DNA from: Cannabis sativa
Lineage: Eukaryota > Streptophyta > Magnoliopsida > Rosales > Cannabaceae
DNA: 64,000 nucleotides
NCBI RefSeq assembly: GCF_029168945.1
Contig: NC_083606.1
Coordinates: 14,844,041-14,908,040, forward strand
Direction of reading: 5' to 3'
The position numbers and the translations under genes are program-made. The first letter of the stretch is position 1. The number at the start of each line of letters is the position of its first letter. A model generated the notes under the pieces. It saw nothing but the letters and a program-made list of their open reading frames with translations. It ran no database searches and was not told the DNA's origin. Below are positions 23,301 through 33,698 of the stretch, piece after piece.

Positions 23301-24613
23301 AAGGCCTCGGCTTTCACCGAGTCGAGCGGGCGTCTCTTTTGCTGTACAGGGGGCATGTCCGGGTTGACGTTGAGTACATGGGTGATGACATGAGGGCTTA
23401 TGTCGGTCATGTCTTCTTGGCGCCATGCAAAGATGTCGACGGCACCCTTCAGTGTTTTTATTATTTTGTCTTTTTCCTCCGGATCCAGGCTCTTCCCTAT
23501 CCGGAGTACTTTAGTGGAGTCGTCGTCGCACACTGGTATTTCTTCGACGTCCTCCATTGGTTCCACGACCCTTTCAGATCCTATGCGAGGATCCAACTCA
23601 TCCTCTTCAGCCTTCTCTATTCCAGGGGATTCCCGGAGCATGAGTACAGGTAGGTGGGTGGCAACATTGTAACATTGCCTGGCCTCTCCCTGATTTCCCC
23701 TCACAGTTCCGACTCCGGCTTCCTGGGTAGGGAATTTTAGGCACAAGTGTCGGATTGAAGTAATTGCACCAAAGTCCACTAGAGCCGGCCGGCCAAGGAT
23801 CGCATTGTAGGCTGTTGGACAGTCTACCACCACGAAGGTGCAATATTTAAATGTGCTCTGGGGGGTATCCTGGCACAGGATAACCGGGAGCCTTACTTTT
23901 CCCATCGAGATGAGCGTCGTCCCGTTAAACCCCGTGAGCTGTGACCCACTAGGCGAGAGGTCCCGGTCGGCCAATCCTATCGCCGTGAAGGCTTCTTTGA
24001 AGAGCAGGTTCACGGAACTCCCATTGTCAATCAAGACCCTAGCCACCACTTTATTCGCGATGGGGGTCTCTATGACCAGCGGGTCGTGGTGAGGAAAACG
24101 CACCGTCTTGGCGTCTTCTTTCGTGAACGTTATGGGTTGGTCCATCAGCCGAGGCCTTTGAGCTGGGAGTTGTGTAACCTCCCACACCTCATTGTGTTTC
24201 GCGGCCTCGGCATATCGTTTTCGCTCCTTGCGAGTGTTTCCTCCGATATGGGGACCTCCGGAGATCATGGCTACCCGCCCATTAGGCCGGCGCGGTAGCC
24301 CGGGAATATGCTGGGTGTCACCTGCGGGAGCAGCTGGAGGCAATACTCCTGCTGTACCCCCTGGTGTTCCCGAAAGCATACCCCCGGCCACCTGCCCTGG
24401 ATTAAGGTGGGGCAACCTATTTTTGATCCACTCATAGAGGTGGCCCAAGCGGATTAGATTTTCAATCTCGTCTTTGAGATTCTTACATTCATTGGTGCTA
24501 TGGCCAATGTCGTTGTGGTACTCGCATCTTTTACTCGGATCTCTCCGGGAGCTATCTTTGTACAACGGCTGAGGTCTCCGGTAGTGCGTATTTTGCCTAG
24601 TGGCAAAGTACAC
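20339..24613 (-). CDS. pol: Tat-lineage pol polyprotein (protease, RT, two RNase H domains, integrase)
   Basis: 1424 uninterrupted codons; the true frame continues upstream to 24766, so 24613 is not the native start. Domains by residue: zinc-knuckle-like CEYHNDIGHSTNEC (30-43); aspartic protease IDNGSS with Asp196; RT with MDAY (Asp513) and YVDD (575-578); a first RNase H lacking its acidic site (LAVS, TNHP at about 722-792), as is typical of Tat; a second RNase H with Asp860, an EAEYE block near 896-900, Asp922 and Asp972; integrase HHCC zinc finger (His1077, His1084, Cys1115, Cys1118) and core Asp1147, Asp1207, Glu1243. RT has AYARYNQ where AYSGYNQ is usual, so one Gly is replaced by Arg. 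Gag is on the same strand beyond the Athila insertion. Converges with the antisense gene. Confidence 0.93.
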   Translation of the reverse strand: MYFATRQNTHYRRPQPLYKDSSRRDPSKRCEYHNDIGHSTNECKNLKDEIENLIRLGHLYEWIKNRLPHLNPGQVAGGMLSGTPGGTAGVLPPAAPAGDTQHIPGLPRRPNGRVAMISGGPHIGGNTRKERKRYAEAAKHNEVWEVTQLPAQRPRLMDQPITFTKEDAKTVRFPHHDPLVIETPIANKVVARVLIDNGSSVNLLFKEAFTAIGLADRDLSPSGSQLTGFNGTTLISMGKVRLPVILCQDTPQSTFKYCTFVVVDCPTAYNAILGRPALVDFGAITSIRHLCLKFPTQEAGVGTVRGNQGEARQCYNVATHLPVLMLRESPGIEKAEEDELDPRIGSERVVEPMEDVEEIPVCDDDSTKVLRIGKSLDPEEKDKIIKTLKGAVDIFAWRQEDMTDISPHVITHVLNVNPDMPPVQQKRRPLDSVKAEALEKEVDKLLSSGMIRDVYYPEWLANPVLVPKPNGTWRVCIDFTDLNKACPKDCFPLPRIDQMVDATSGFKLLSFMDAYARYNQIKMHTADQECTSFRTDKGVYCYLVMPFGLKNAGATYQRMVNRMFKSLLGRNMEVYVDDMLVKSKACNSHASDLEECFEVVRRYGMKLNPKKCTFGVKSGKFLGFIVSQRGIEANPEKIQALLDMPSPKKHKDVQSLTRKVAALSRFISRSTDKCIPFFNILKKCQKFEWSDECEEAFKRLKDHMAKPPILSKPVLGEDLFLYLAVSEHAVSAALVREEEKIQHPVYYVSKGMIGAETRYPVIEKLVFCLLVASRKLRPYFQAHPIKILTNHPLRQVLQKPEASGRLLKWAMELSQFDLHYVPRISIKGQALADFITECNEAEATANTPVPPIPTWRVFVDGASNENGSGAGVAMISPTGMRLQAALRFNFTASNNEAEYEALIAGLKLARAVGAKRVEVYNDSQLVVNQVSGEYQTRGERMAAYVTIVRELLHEFTDYRIERIPREKNAHTDCLAKLASDSEIEELGVVPVERLAEPSIKIKETTLTVGQEPSWMVPIIKYITTGELPQERALSRKIQYQAHRYVMMDQILYRRGLNMPYLRCVSDPEARQIMLEVHEGFCGDHTGGPSLSKKILRQGYFWPTMKKDCIDYVQKCDSCQRYANIPRAPPNEITLMTSPWPFAVWGIDLIGSLPTGKGGVKYAIVAVDYFTKWTEAEPIKTITAKKALDFVIKNIVCRYDLPHKIVLDNGKQFDCEEFTDFCNQHGVVKSFSAVARPQTNGQAEAVNKILKVTLKKKLLACKNNWPEELPRVLWAYRMTPRTTTGHSPFSMAYGCEAMVPVETLFPSHRRTTYDPATNQALLQEALDQVKELRDESQIRMAGYQKKVTKYFNSKVKNRKFAIGDMVLRRVFPATQEPGVGVLGPNWEGPYEIEDEISSGTYKLKRMGGTTVPRAWNADHLRKYYQ

Positions 24614-24798
24614 ACGTTCCTGGGAGTCATTGAGCTCTGTGTACTGAGTGTATTGGGGTGTGTACCCCTTCTTCTGGCGCTTCTCTCCCGTTCGGGTGCT
24701 GCCCTTGGAGGACCTTTTGCTCCTCGACCCCTGGGTAGGGCCTGTTAAGCTAGCAGTCGGGGCAGCCTATGAAGGAGCTCGTCCATTCACCCCGGACG
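24614..24798 (-). CDS. Gag-pol linker of the Tat element
   Basis: Open in the pol frame up to the Athila junction except for one TAG at 24767-24769 (minus strand). Basic and Ser/Arg/Lys-rich. With the Athila insertion and one duplication copy removed, this frame is in register with gag at 35166 and up. The TAG may be a single mutation or a gag-pol stop; the sequence cannot decide. Confidence 0.65.
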
Positions 24799-24803
24799 GG
24801 TTG

Positions 24804-26265
24804 TGATGTCGCCCAATTAGTTACACTGCGGTCGCGGTAGTAAACGGGCTATATATCGTATCCACAGGGAGGAAAAATACACTCAAAAGGACAATTAGTA
24901 ATTTTACAAGAATAAAATATGAACGTTGAATGTGATGAGAATATTGAGAAATGATTTTTCAAAATTAAACAAGTAATTAAAATGAGAAGTGATCAGAAAA
25001 TGATTATGGAAGACACAAGCTTTGTACATGCAATTATATTTTCCTAATAAAATTGATTCTTTAACCTCAACTATAATTCTACACCATTAATTATAGTTGG
25101 AAAATGTGTATGATTAAGCTCATTAGAAAAATATGTTCTCTAATTAAATTAATACTACTTCTAAAAATACTATCATATTATATAATTTAAATCGACAAAA
25201 TACCACCGGCAGAATGCAGTAAAAATCATATAATATAATAAACACTCTAATAATTAATAGCCTAACTTACATAAGAAAAGCATGACTGAACTTATATAAA
25301 AGTTACTATTAAATTTAAAGTGCAATTAAGAAGAAGAGAAATTTAATATAACAAATGTGAAAATGAAGAACAAAGAGAATCAATATATTAAAAGAATAAA
25401 AATTGCATGAACTTACACTTGAGTCTTGCCAAAGAAATTAGCCTAGAAAAGGCATTGTCTTTACACCAAAATTAATAAAGTAAAATAAAGAAGAAGGAAA
25501 GAAAAAGATAAAATTTTGGTATAATAACACTACTAAAATCTGATTGTTTTTCACTCTCTAAACTGGTCTATTTATAGAGCTAAAATGATCCCATTACATG
25601 TGTTTTCGTGTACCACTTAGTGGTAAAAATGGCACAAAAAACTGATAATTGGTGTCATGGGATTCCGTGCATGTCTCACTTCAGTTGAGGGTAGGATTAG
25701 TTGATACTTGTCACACTGGGTGGACTCAATTCTCGGTTGAACGTGGTTCATGTACTGGAGAGAGTCACTCGCACATCAATTGGAGTTGAAAATGAGTTGT
25801 TGGACACGTGTCGAGCTCAGGACTTCCATCTATGATCCCATGCGTAGTGTGAAAAGCTTCAGGTGTGATCAATTAACTTCTCCACTTTGACCAAGCATAG
25901 CATATATGACTCAATTTTGTAATCACATGCAAGTGGCTCACATGCCATCAAGAATTAAGCTTATTGGACTTTTAAGTTTGGGCTTTGAAAGTGGCTCCAA
26001 TAATAATCAAAATGTATTGATTAAGAATTGAAAAGAGATAAAAATTGGGCCATTGCTTTTGGGCTTTCATTTGTCTTGCTCACTTCTTAACCACTTACAA
26101 TTTTATTATTTATACTCCAAATCTGAAAAATAACATAAAAATTAGAATAAATTAAATATTTCCAATCAAAACAAGTTTGACACTAAAACTTTAAAAATAC
26201 TTAATTTATATAAATTTTATATCCATTATTAAAGGCTTAAAATGTATTAATTTGAGCCTTTATCA
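24804..26265 (-). repeat. 3' LTR of Athila element
   Basis: TGATGTCG...CTTTATCA, 1462 bp, about 99.5 percent identical by eye to 33699-35160. Confidence 0.97.
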
Positions 26266-26280
26266 CAATCCCCAACTAGC
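26266..26280 (-). other. Polypurine tract, Athila element
   Basis: GCTAGTTGGGGATTG on the minus strand, directly before the 3' LTR. Confidence 0.7.
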
Positions 26281-27613
26281 TTATTGCTAGTCTCTAGCAA
26301 TTCAAGCGAACAAAAAGAATGTCAACATGATATTTTCTAGGTCAAAATTTTGAAAAATAACACAATTATTCAAATAAAATGTTAGTAACAAGCCAATAAA
26401 AACTATACAGAATTACCTTGAATAAATCTAGAGTTGTGAGTGTGTGCACCAAACTTAAACCTTCTTACCACAAACCATAGCACATAATTGCTTTTAAAAA
26501 AAATACCAAGTAGAAGTCTCAACTCCATTAGCCTCACAGGTGTTTGAAAATATTTATTCATGGCTAAGGATTTCACTCATGGAGTTGGAAATTGAAAAGT
26601 GAGCACTCGAAAAGGATAGATTAATTTAGGACAAACATTTGAATAAATATTGAAACGAAGATAGATTATGAATTATTTGGACAAACCACCATAAGAGTAC
26701 CACAAACCAGCTTTTCGGGATTTTTAAACAAAAATAGACAATCTTTTACATTTATTCTAGGAGCCAAAACAAATAATAAAAAAAAATGAAATACTACAAA
26801 CTCTTTTTTTCTTTTCTATTTTTTTTCAAACAAGAGGCAACATGTTAGACAAATGGATAGAAATGTTGCTCTTGCAATTTTTTTTTTTTTTCTTGTTTTT
26901 TTTTTTTTTTTTTTTTGAACAAGAGGCAACATGTTGGATATAATGATGGAAATGTTGCTCTTGTTTTTTCTTTTTTTTTTTTTGCACATAAAGAAAATAA
27001 TTACAAAAAGGCTCCTTAATAAGATTTGTCTATAAAAATTATCCCTTAAAGCAACATCCAATCAAACCCTAGTACCATGTCCAAAATAATTATAATCATT
27101 TCTAAGAATCAATAAAAATTCAAAAGTTATTTTCTCAAATCTCGCCACTCACAAAAATATAAACACTTAAACTTGGTAGCTTTTCTAAGCAAATATGTGC
27201 TAACAATCTTCTTACCACAAAGTTTGGCATGTGCAATTTGTAACTCTAGAAAAATTCTAAGTAACAAAGATAGTAAAAATTGGCTTGAAAATAACATTTT
27301 ACAAGAATAAATGAGTAATTTTTGAAAAATTTGACCATGAAAATATTAATATGACAAAAATTAAGAAACATGCTTGAATATGCTCACCACCCCCAACTAA
27401 AATAATACAGTGTCCTCAATGTCTAAAGATATAAAAATTAAAAGAATAGGGAAAGAGAACACCTGGAGAGCAAGCAACCATGGATAGCAGCGATATTGAT
27501 CCTCTAAAAACATAAAAACTGAAAGAAAAAAATGATAACAAATAACAAAATAAGATGACAAAGATAAAAGGAAAAAGAGAACAAACCTGTGTACAAGATC
27601 GGGAAAGCACTAC
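26281..27613. other. Athila 3' non-coding region
   Basis: About 1.3 kb between the pol stop and the polypurine tract, where some Athila elements carry an envelope-like gene. Here I see only AT-rich sequence with long T-runs (26804-26983) and repeated AAGAGCAACAT-like words. No credible coding frame. Confidence 0.7.
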
Positions 27614-30600
27614 TCAAGGCTGGTAAACCGGAGCCACGAGGATATCCTTGACAGGCTGGGGCACCCTCTCTATGTAGTGTTTCAGTCTTTGGCCATTCAC
27701 TTTGAATTTTCTCCCATCGGTTGGGTCTTCGACCTCAACAACACCATGGGGGAAAACAATTTTTACAATATACGGCCCAGTCCACCGGGATCTCAGTTTC
27801 CCAGGGTGGATATGCAGGCGAGTGTCATAAAGATGCACTCGCTGATTTGGCTCAAATTTTTTTCTCAGGATCTGCTTGTCATGAGCCGCTTTTAATTTAG
27901 CCTTGTAGATCCTAGAGTTATCATAAGCATCATTCCGTAGCTCCTCAATTTCTGACAATTGAAGCTTACGATTAAGGCCCGCCGCGTTGAGATCAGAATT
28001 TAGGCTTTTTACAGCCCAGTATGCTTTATGTTCCAGTTCAACAGGGAGATGGCAGGCCTTGCCATAGACTAGTCTGTAAGGAGACATGCCTAGCTGAGTT
28101 TTGTAAGCAGTGCGGTAGGCCCAGAGAGCATCGAGAAGTCGGGAGGACCAATCTTTGCGGTCAGGGTTAACCGTCTTTTCTAAAATTTGCTTAATTTCAC
28201 GATTAGCTAACTCAGCTTGGCCATTTGTCTGTGGGTGATAAGGCAATGCAACCTTGTGAAGTACACCATACTTTTGCATCAAATGCTCAAAAGAGTGGTT
28301 GCAGAAATGGGTGCCTTGGTCACTGATGATAGCTCGTGGTGTGCCAAAACGAGATAACACATTTTCTTTTAAGAATTTCACAACAGTTGTGTTATCTGCA
28401 TTTCGACATGGCACGGCTTCAACCCACTTGGAGACATAGTCTATGGCGAGGAGAATGTAAAGGTAGCCAGAAGAAGGTGGGAACGGTCCCATAAAATCAA
28501 TTCCCCAACAGTCGAATATTTCTATTACGAGCATTGGGTTCAATGGCATCATGTGTCGGCGGGATAGCGCACCTAGTTTCTGGCACCTTTCACAAGATCG
28601 ACAGAAATTGTTAGTGTCTTTGAACAAAGTGGGCCAGTATAGACCACACTGTAAGATTTTTGCAGCAGTCTTTTTCATAGAAAAATGACCACCACATGCT
28701 TCGTTGTGGCAAAAGTTCAAGACACTAAAAATTTCATCATCTGGAATGCAACGTCTCATAATTTGGTCGGGGCAGTACTTGAAAAGATATGGATCATCCC
28801 AGTAAAAGTTACGGACCTCGACCAAAAATTTACGTTTATCCTGTGCATTCCAGGAAGCAGGAAGCTCACCAATCACTAAGTAATTAACAATATGAGCGTA
28901 CCATGGTAACTTAGTGATGGTGTAGAGATGTTCATCAGGGAAGTCATCTCGGATAGCAGGGCCATCAGCGGAATCAGAAAACTCTAAACGAGATAGGTGG
29001 TCCGCTACCACATTTTCAACTCCTTTCTTATCCTTGATGGTCAAGTCAAATTCCTGTAACAGAAGGATCCACCTAATTAAGCGTGCCTTAGCATCCTTTT
29101 TGGAAAGGAGGTACTTAAGAGCAGAATGGTCGGTGAAGACCGTGATAGGGGAACCGATCAGGTAGGAACGAAACTTGTCAAGTGCGAATACTACGGCAAG
29201 CAACTCTTTCTCAGTAGTAGAATAGTTCATTTGAGCACTATTAAGAGTTCGACTTGCATAGTATACGACGAAGGGCTTCCCTTCCCTTCGTTGACCAAGG
29301 ACGACCCCTATAGCGTAATTACTAGCATAACACATGATCTCGAATGGCAAGTTCCAATCAGGTGGTTGAATGATAGGGGCAGAAGTGAGTTTGGTGACAA
29401 GTGTTTGGAAGGATTCCTCACACTCGGGTGTCCAGTTAAACACCACGTCTTTTGCCAAGAGGTTCGACAAAGGTCGAGCTATCGTCGAAAAATTCTGGAG
29501 GAACCTCCTATAGAATCCAGCATGCCCAAGAAAGGATCGAACATCCTTAACAGTCTTGGGGGCGGGCAGCTTTGATATGAGTTCAATCTTGGATTGATCA
29601 ACCTCAATTCCTCGTTGTGAAACAATATGCCCCAAGACTATGCCAGATGGCACCATGAAATGACACTTCTCCCAGTTGAGTACCAAGCCTTTCTCTTTGC
29701 ATCGTTTAAGCACAGCTTCCAAATTGAGAAGGCTTGATTCAAATGAATCACCAAAGACTGTCAAATCATCCATATATACTTCCATACAATTCTCGATCAT
29801 ATCACTAAAGATACTCATCATGCAGCGCTGGAAGGTGGCTGGGGCATTACACAGGCCAAATGGCATACGCCGAAAGGCATAGGTACCAAAAGGACAAGTG
29901 AATGTGGTCTTTTCCTGATCTTCTAAAGCAATTTCGATTTGGTAGTACCCCGAATAACCATCGAGAAAGCTGTAGAAAGGATGACCTGCCACACGTTCCA
30001 AGATTTGATCGATGAATGGAAGTGGGAAATGGTCTTTACAGGTGGCGGCATTTAATTTTCTATAATCAATGCACATGCGCCAACCTGTTGTGACCTTGGT
30101 AGGGATGAGTTCTCCCTTATCATTTGGTACCACTGTTACTCCCGATTTCTTGGGAACAACCTGAGTTGGGCTAACCCACTTACTGTCGGCAACAGGATAA
30201 AGTATCCCGTAATCCAGAAGCTTCAAGATTTCTGTCTTTACCACTTCCTTCATTGGTGGGTTTAATCTCTTTTGAGGATCACGTCGTGGTATGGCCCCGT
30301 CTTCCAATTTAATGTGATGGGAGCAAATCAAGGGACTAATCCCTTTAATGTCAGCTAACGTCCAACCAATTGCTCCTCTTTGCTCTGTGAGCACGTTGAT
30401 AAGTTGTTGCTCTTGAGTTGCATTAAGGGTGGAGGATATGATGACAGGGAAAGTGTTGTTTGCTCCCAAGAAGACATGCTTAAGTTCCTTAGGAAGTTGA
30501 GCCAAGTTTGGTTGAGGAGCTTGTACAGTGGATGGTTTTGGTGTTTCCCTATCTTGAGGAAGTCCCTCAAAGATTGGATTCCAAAACATGGTTCGTTTGG

Positions 30601-31648
30601 TCGGTAATTGATTGATGACTTCAGGGTTGATTTCAGTATTATCCGACTCGGAAATCTCAGAAATTTCAAAGAGGTCATTGAGATGAGTGGAAGTGTATTG
30701 TGCTTCTACCTCTTCTGAAATAAGTGTATCGATCAGAAATGATTGGAAACACTCATCGTTATCAGGTGGTTGTTTACCAATGTTGAAAACATTCACCTCT
30801 AGAGTCATGTTCCCAAAAGAGATTTTCATGAGACCATTCCTACAATTGATGAGTGCATTTGCTGTTGCGAGGAATGGTCGTCCGAGAATGATGGGAATTT
30901 TGGACTCTAAGTTGACTTCAGATTGAGTGTCCAAGATGAGAAAATCCACAGGGTAATAGAATTTATCAATTTGAATCAAGACATCTTCAACTATTCCCCG
31001 AGGTTTCTTAACTGATCGATCGGCTAATTGTAGCACCACAGATGTGGGCTTAAGTTCTCCTAGGCCTAGTTGCAAGTATATGGAATAAGGCATGAGATTT
31101 ACACTTGCACCTAAGTCCAAGAGGGCTTGGCCAAATTCCTGTTCCCCTATTTGACATGAAATGGTGGGACAACCAGGATCTTTGTATTTAAGCGGTGTCT
31201 TGCAGTCGATCACCGCACTAGCTTGTTCTGCCAAGAATGCAGTTTTCTTGACATGGTGCTTCCTTTTGATAGTGCATAGATCCTTGATAACTTTGGCATA
31301 AGCCGGTACTTGCTTGATTACATGAAGTAATGGCAAGTTAACCTTAACTTGTGTCAAAAAGTCAAGGATTTCACTATGACTTTCCAGTACCTTCCCAGTG
31401 GATTTCAAAGCCTGAGGAAAGGGCACCTTTACTGGAAGGTTACGTGGCACATCGACATCTGGAGCGGGCATTGGTACACTAGTGGTCTTAGGTACTGGTG
31501 ATACCGTACTTTGACCACGTCGGGTCGTAACATTAACCCCTTTGAGATTAGACTGCGAAGGAGCGGAGGTTTGTGCCATATGTTGCCCTTTGGGAGTGAT
31601 TAGAGGCCGAGGGAAGCTTACCACGCTCTTGAATGACCGAAGAATCAT
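27614..31648 (-). CDS. pol: Athila pol polyprotein
   Basis: 1344 open codons. Domains by residue: protease [10 protein letters not shown] with Asp178; RT with LDGYSGY (Asp563) and YMDD (625-628); RNase H about 765-885; integrase zinc finger (His981, His988, Cys1019, Cys1022) and core Asp1051, Asp1110, Glu1146. The RNase H first acidic residue is lost: CYAS (Tyr774, codon 29327-29329) stands where CDAS is usual, so RNase H is probably inactive. The first 40 or so residues overlap the gag tail in another frame, so the listed Met is only the first one available; in an intact copy pol is probably reached from gag. Otherwise the protein is full length and well preserved. Confidence 0.93.
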   Translation of the reverse strand: MILRSFKSVVSFPRPLITPKGQHMAQTSAPSQSNLKGVNVTTRRGQSTVSPVPKTTSVPMPAPDVDVPRNLPVKVPFPQALKSTGKVLESHSEILDFLTQVKVNLPLLHVIKQVPAYAKVIKDLCTIKRKHHVKKTAFLAEQASAVIDCKTPLKYKDPGCPTISCQIGEQEFGQALLDLGASVNLMPYSIYLQLGLGELKPTSVVLQLADRSVKKPRGIVEDVLIQIDKFYYPVDFLILDTQSEVNLESKIPIILGRPFLATANALINCRNGLMKISFGNMTLEVNVFNIGKQPPDNDECFQSFLIDTLISEEVEAQYTSTHLNDLFEISEISESDNTEINPEVINQLPTKRTMFWNPIFEGLPQDRETPKPSTVQAPQPNLAQLPKELKHVFLGANNTFPVIISSTLNATQEQQLINVLTEQRGAIGWTLADIKGISPLICSHHIKLEDGAIPRRDPQKRLNPPMKEVVKTEILKLLDYGILYPVADSKWVSPTQVVPKKSGVTVVPNDKGELIPTKVTTGWRMCIDYRKLNAATCKDHFPLPFIDQILERVAGHPFYSFLDGYSGYYQIEIALEDQEKTTFTCPFGTYAFRRMPFGLCNAPATFQRCMMSIFSDMIENCMEVYMDDLTVFGDSFESSLLNLEAVLKRCKEKGLVLNWEKCHFMVPSGIVLGHIVSQRGIEVDQSKIELISKLPAPKTVKDVRSFLGHAGFYRRFLQNFSTIARPLSNLLAKDVVFNWTPECEESFQTLVTKLTSAPIIQPPDWNLPFEIMCYASNYAIGVVLGQRREGKPFVVYYASRTLNSAQMNYSTTEKELLAVVFALDKFRSYLIGSPITVFTDHSALKYLLSKKDAKARLIRWILLLQEFDLTIKDKKGVENVVADHLSRLEFSDSADGPAIRDDFPDEHLYTITKLPWYAHIVNYLVIGELPASWNAQDKRKFLVEVRNFYWDDPYLFKYCPDQIMRRCIPDDEIFSVLNFCHNEACGGHFSMKKTAAKILQCGLYWPTLFKDTNNFCRSCERCQKLGALSRRHMMPLNPMLVIEIFDCWGIDFMGPFPPSSGYLYILLAIDYVSKWVEAVPCRNADNTTVVKFLKENVLSRFGTPRAIISDQGTHFCNHSFEHLMQKYGVLHKVALPYHPQTNGQAELANREIKQILEKTVNPDRKDWSSRLLDALWAYRTAYKTQLGMSPYRLVYGKACHLPVELEHKAYWAVKSLNSDLNAAGLNRKLQLSEIEELRNDAYDNSRIYKAKLKAAHDKQILRKKFEPNQRVHLYDTRLHIHPGKLRSRWTGPYIVKIVFPHGVVEVEDPTDGRKFKVNGQRLKHYIERVPQPVKDILVAPVYQP

Positions 31649-31760
31649 TTAACTTTGTTATTTGAATCTTTATGTCCTTCAATTCCTCTATCACCCGAGT
31701 GAAATAAGTCCCGAACTCTAGTTGGGATTCTCGCGAGAATTTTCATGGAACTCTCAAGAG
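31649..31760 (-). pseudogene. Gag-pol junction of Athila, frame-disrupted
   Basis: All three minus frames are partly open here but none joins gag to pol. One holds a helical YFTRVIEELKDIK segment, another the gag end, the third the pol start. This suggests at least one small indel. Confidence 0.5.
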
Positions 31761-32933
31761 AATTCTTTTGTTGATCGTGCCTCCATTGGCTCCCGGTATG
31801 CTTGATTTTGACTTGTATCCTTCCAACTGAAATTGGGATGGTTACGCCAACCAGGATTGTATGTGTTGGAGTAGGCATTATAAGGCTTCTTGTAATCCCC
31901 TAAGGCATTACACTGTTCCTCATCTCCTCCCCTTAACATACTAAGATTAGGGCACTCTTGTGGTTGATGATCAGTCCCTCCACAAATGAAGCATGGTTCT
32001 TGCTTTTCCACTTTTGCAGCCATCTGGAGTGCTTTACCTTCTTGAGTTTTGAAAGCCTCAAATTGTTTTTTCAAAGCTTCAAGTTGAGCTTTCACATCGT
32101 CCTCCTCCTTCAATTGGTAGACTCACTGTTCGTGGCTTGTACGTAGGACTTGGCGCACTCCATGTGTATGATTTTTCGTAAATTTCTTCAAGATATTCCA
32201 AAGCTTCTTCGGGATCTTTACGTAGGAAGTCGCCATTGCACATCATTTGTACGAATTGTCTTTTGTCGGCTGTGAGACCGTCATAGAAATAGCTGACAAG
32301 ACGCCAACTTTCGTATCCATGATGTGGGCACTGGCCCATCAAATCTTTAAACCTCTCCCAGACCTGATGAAACGTTTCATGGTCCTTTTGGGTGAAGGTA
32401 GAGATTTGCCTCTTAAGGCTGCTGGTCTTATGGGGTGGAAAAAATTTAGAGAAAAATACTTTTGTCATTTCATCCCATGTCCCAATAGACCTTGGCCTTA
32501 AGGAATACAACCAGCTTTTGGCTTTATCCTTGAGTGAGAAAGGAAAGAACTTCAATCTCACCAAGTTAATGATGTCAGCTTGGTTGTTGAATGTGGCCAC
32601 CACCTCTTCGAAGGCCTGAATATGCACATATGGACTCTCATTTTCCATACCATGAAAGGTTGGTAAAAGTTGAATCATGCCAGGTTTGAAATCGAAGTTG
32701 GGCATATTCATGGGATACATTATGCATGAAGGTGTGGCCGTACGCGTAGGATGTAGATAATCCTGTAGCGTTCTTGGTTGGATTTCCTGTTGTTGAGCCA
32801 TCATTGGCAGTGCAGGAAGTATGGGTGATGGTGGTGAATGAGAACGAGTGGAAGAAGACGATTTAGGAGAGTTTTCTAAAATTTCAATTTGTTGTTTTAC
32901 AAATCTCCCTAATTTGTCTCTATTTCGTGACAT
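31754..32933 (-). pseudogene. gag: Athila gag with one frameshift
   Basis: The first part, 32933-32079, begins MSRNRDKLGRFVKQQ and contains the retrotransposon gag domain: FKPGMIQLLPTFHGMENE, then KAKSWLYSLRP, then FF.KFFPPHKTSSLKRQI and FHQVWERFKDL. The second part, 32113-31754, in another frame, has a Lys/Glu helix and a CCHC knuckle CFICGGTDHQPQEC. The switch lies in a GGAGGAGGA run at about 32098-32108, a likely slippage site. Known role: capsid and RNA packaging. The start at 32933 follows a poly-T/A tract and is the natural first Met. Confidence 0.88.
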
Positions 32934-33675
32934 TCACTTTTTTTTTTTTTTGAGTGTGTGTATTTTCACTTGTTAAATAATGTAAATTACAACTATGTAA
33001 TAATGCAAGGGTATTCACACAAGATATTCCCAGGCCGATTGGGAAGGTTGCCAAGGTACCGCTTCGTCCCACACTTTTACTAGAACTCCCCGGGGTTGCT
33101 AGAAAGTGTAGAGGGTACTCTATCACAAACCTTTAAAGCCAATCTTTCTTAGACAGAATGATCTCAGTTTGTACCACTTTTACCATTACACAATTGGGTT
33201 TACACTAAAAAGTTTATGAAAATATTTTATGCACAATTTTTTTCTTTTTTTTGTTTTTTTTTTTAGCCTAAAGGATAAAAGTCTACAACTAACCTAAAAT
33301 AAATAAAAATAATAAAAAAAAAAATAGCTAATCCTAAAAAAAAAGTACACAAAATAAAATAATGTAAAAAAAAAAAACTAGCACCCTAATATAGTAGCAA
33401 AATAATAAATACAACTAATAAATGAACTAAAAAAAAAAAAAATTAAACTACTTGCTTCTTTTTTTACTAAAAGAGTAGAGAGGAGAAAAAAAAAATAATA
33501 ATATATAGTGATTTTTTTTTTTTTGAATCTATATATAACCAAAAAAAAAAAACTAAATTATACTATATTAACTAAAAAGTTTTTTTTTTTATGTAAACAA
33601 ATAAAGAGAGACAAAAAAAAAATAAATAAAAAAAAAAATAAAACTACTATACTAACCTCTTGTAGCGCAGAATCC
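32934..33675. other. Athila 5' leader
   Basis: Between primer binding site and gag. It holds many A and T homopolymers (for example 33240-33260, 33425-33445, 33580-33640). No gene. Confidence 0.75.
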
Positions 33676-33693
33676 TCCCCGGCAACGGCGCCA
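33676..33693 (-). other. Primer binding site, Athila (tRNA-Asp type)
   Basis: On the minus strand TGGCGCCGTTGCCGGGGA, 18 bases, five bases from the LTR end. This is the tRNA-Asp complement known from Athila elements. Confidence 0.93.
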
Positions 33694-33698
33694 AAAAT

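Noticed and set aside
26281..27613. Envelope-like gene after Athila pol
   Set aside because: Only low-complexity frames from T-runs; no signal peptide or membrane-segment pattern in a credible frame.
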